Of a DNA stretch of 25,380 bases, positions 25,155-25,380 are shown in pieces (the stretch's first letter is position 1; each line of letters begins with the position of its first letter). Below the pieces are notes generated by a model that searched no databases, had not been told where the DNA came from, and saw only the letters and a list, made by a program, of their open reading frames with translations. Origin of the DNA: Caldifarciminota bacterium UBA2202 (lineage in GTDB: Bacteria; Hydrothermota; 32-111); assembly GCA_002327905.1 (NCBI GenBank), contig DCUY01000049.1, positions 155 to 25,534 on the forward strand, written 5' to 3'. A program made the translations under genes and the position numbers.

Positions 25155-25187
25155 AGTTGATAGTTTATAGTTAATGGTTGAGAGTTG
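25155..25187 (-). repeat. Tandem heptamer repeat, inverted copy 1
   Basis: Units of the AACTATT/AACCATT type on the minus strand (plus strand AGTTGATAGTTTATAG...), equivalent to 7827-7859. Confidence 0.7.
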
Positions 25188-25322
25188 TAGGCGAAGACGC
25201 CACCATGCGAAGACGCACCATGTGCCGTGAGCCATGAGCTAAATACAGAGTGCGCTGGTGAACTGGTAAGCTGGTTAAGGCGAAGACGCCACCGTACGCC
25301 GTGCGCCGTGTGCAAAAAAAAT

Positions 25323-25355
25323 ATAGTTAATAGTTTATAGTTAATAGTTAAGAGT
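25323..25355 (-). repeat. Tandem heptamer repeat, inverted copy 2
   Basis: Plus strand ATAGTTAATAGTTTATAG and continuing; on the minus strand these are AACTATT-type heptamers as at 7827-7859. Confidence 0.7.
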
Positions 25356-25380
25356 CGGGGAGACACAAAAAAACAAAAGA

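Larger units (their letters stand above)
24497..25380. other. Gene-free spacer filled with repeat families, mirror of the left block
   Basis: No credible gene is present. Minus-strand frames at 24613-24807, 24659-24904 and 25022-25366 read through repeats and have no ribosome sites. The block contains families A and B, TTGACTTCTTGAC and GGGGACGGTGCATG units, CTGGTGACTGGT words (24711-24745, 25003-25022, 25251-25278), heptamers, and GCC(T/G)TGAGCC-type words (24665-24691, 25024-25053, 25112-25139, 25189-25239, 25279-25313). Their orientation is opposite to the block at 7.8-8.4 kb. Confidence 0.75.

Noticed and set aside
25022..25366. Minus-strand open frame of 114 codons
   Set aside because: Composed of TAHGVR/NYQL-type words from tandem short repeats; no domain and no start signal.
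22922..25380. tRNA or rRNA gene in the spacers
   Set aside because: I found no cloverleaf-like arms with a T-loop GGTTCRA-type motif and no rRNA-like stretch on either strand by eye.

Overview
The window is AT-rich and every gene I accept lies on the + strand. It suggests a low-GC Gram-negative bacterium: the first two genes are a periplasmic alpha-2-macroglobulin and a PBP1C-type peptidoglycan synthase, a pairing known from Proteobacteria, Bacteroidetes and related phyla. The long intergenic stretches are packed with degenerate repeats of a style common in uncultured environmental lineages. I cannot name the phylum from this window alone.

Layout. (1) 1-7805: a short repeat patch and a promoter, then the alpha-2-macroglobulin gene and pbpC, which overlap. 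(2) 7806-8413: a repeat-filled spacer with no gene. (3) 8414-21198: a tightly packed operon built on a type I restriction-modification system, in the order rmuC, hsdM, a PIN-GNAT-PUA-like fusion gene, an ASCH-domain gene, hsdS, a HEPN-like gene, an 866-codon repeat-type protein resembling STAND sensor arms but lacking an NTPase, and hsdR. Junctions overlap or lie within 18 bases. (4) 21199-22921: two promoters, a possible gene fragment, and a two-gene unit of a 59-residue protein and a papain/C39-like putative peptidase. (5) 22922-23276: a spacer with a perfect 15-bp palindrome and a promoter. (6) 23277-24496: three overlapping genes, namely a HEPN-like protein, a 95-residue protein and a two-transmembrane protein. 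(7) 24497-25380: a second repeat-filled spacer.

Regions 3 to 6 look like a defence island. The R-M core would methylate self DNA and cut unmodified DNA. Its operon also carries a putative RNase (PIN), RNA- or nucleotide-binding PUA-fold proteins, a HEPN putative RNase and a large putative sensor, so a DNA check may be coupled to an RNA-targeting response. The repeat families left of the island (7.8-8.4 kb) recur on its right (24.5-25.4 kb) in opposite orientation, so the island is bracketed by inverted repeats. The embedding of the PIN/ASCH pair and the HEPN/sensor pair between the hsd genes is the best candidate for an undescribed system here.
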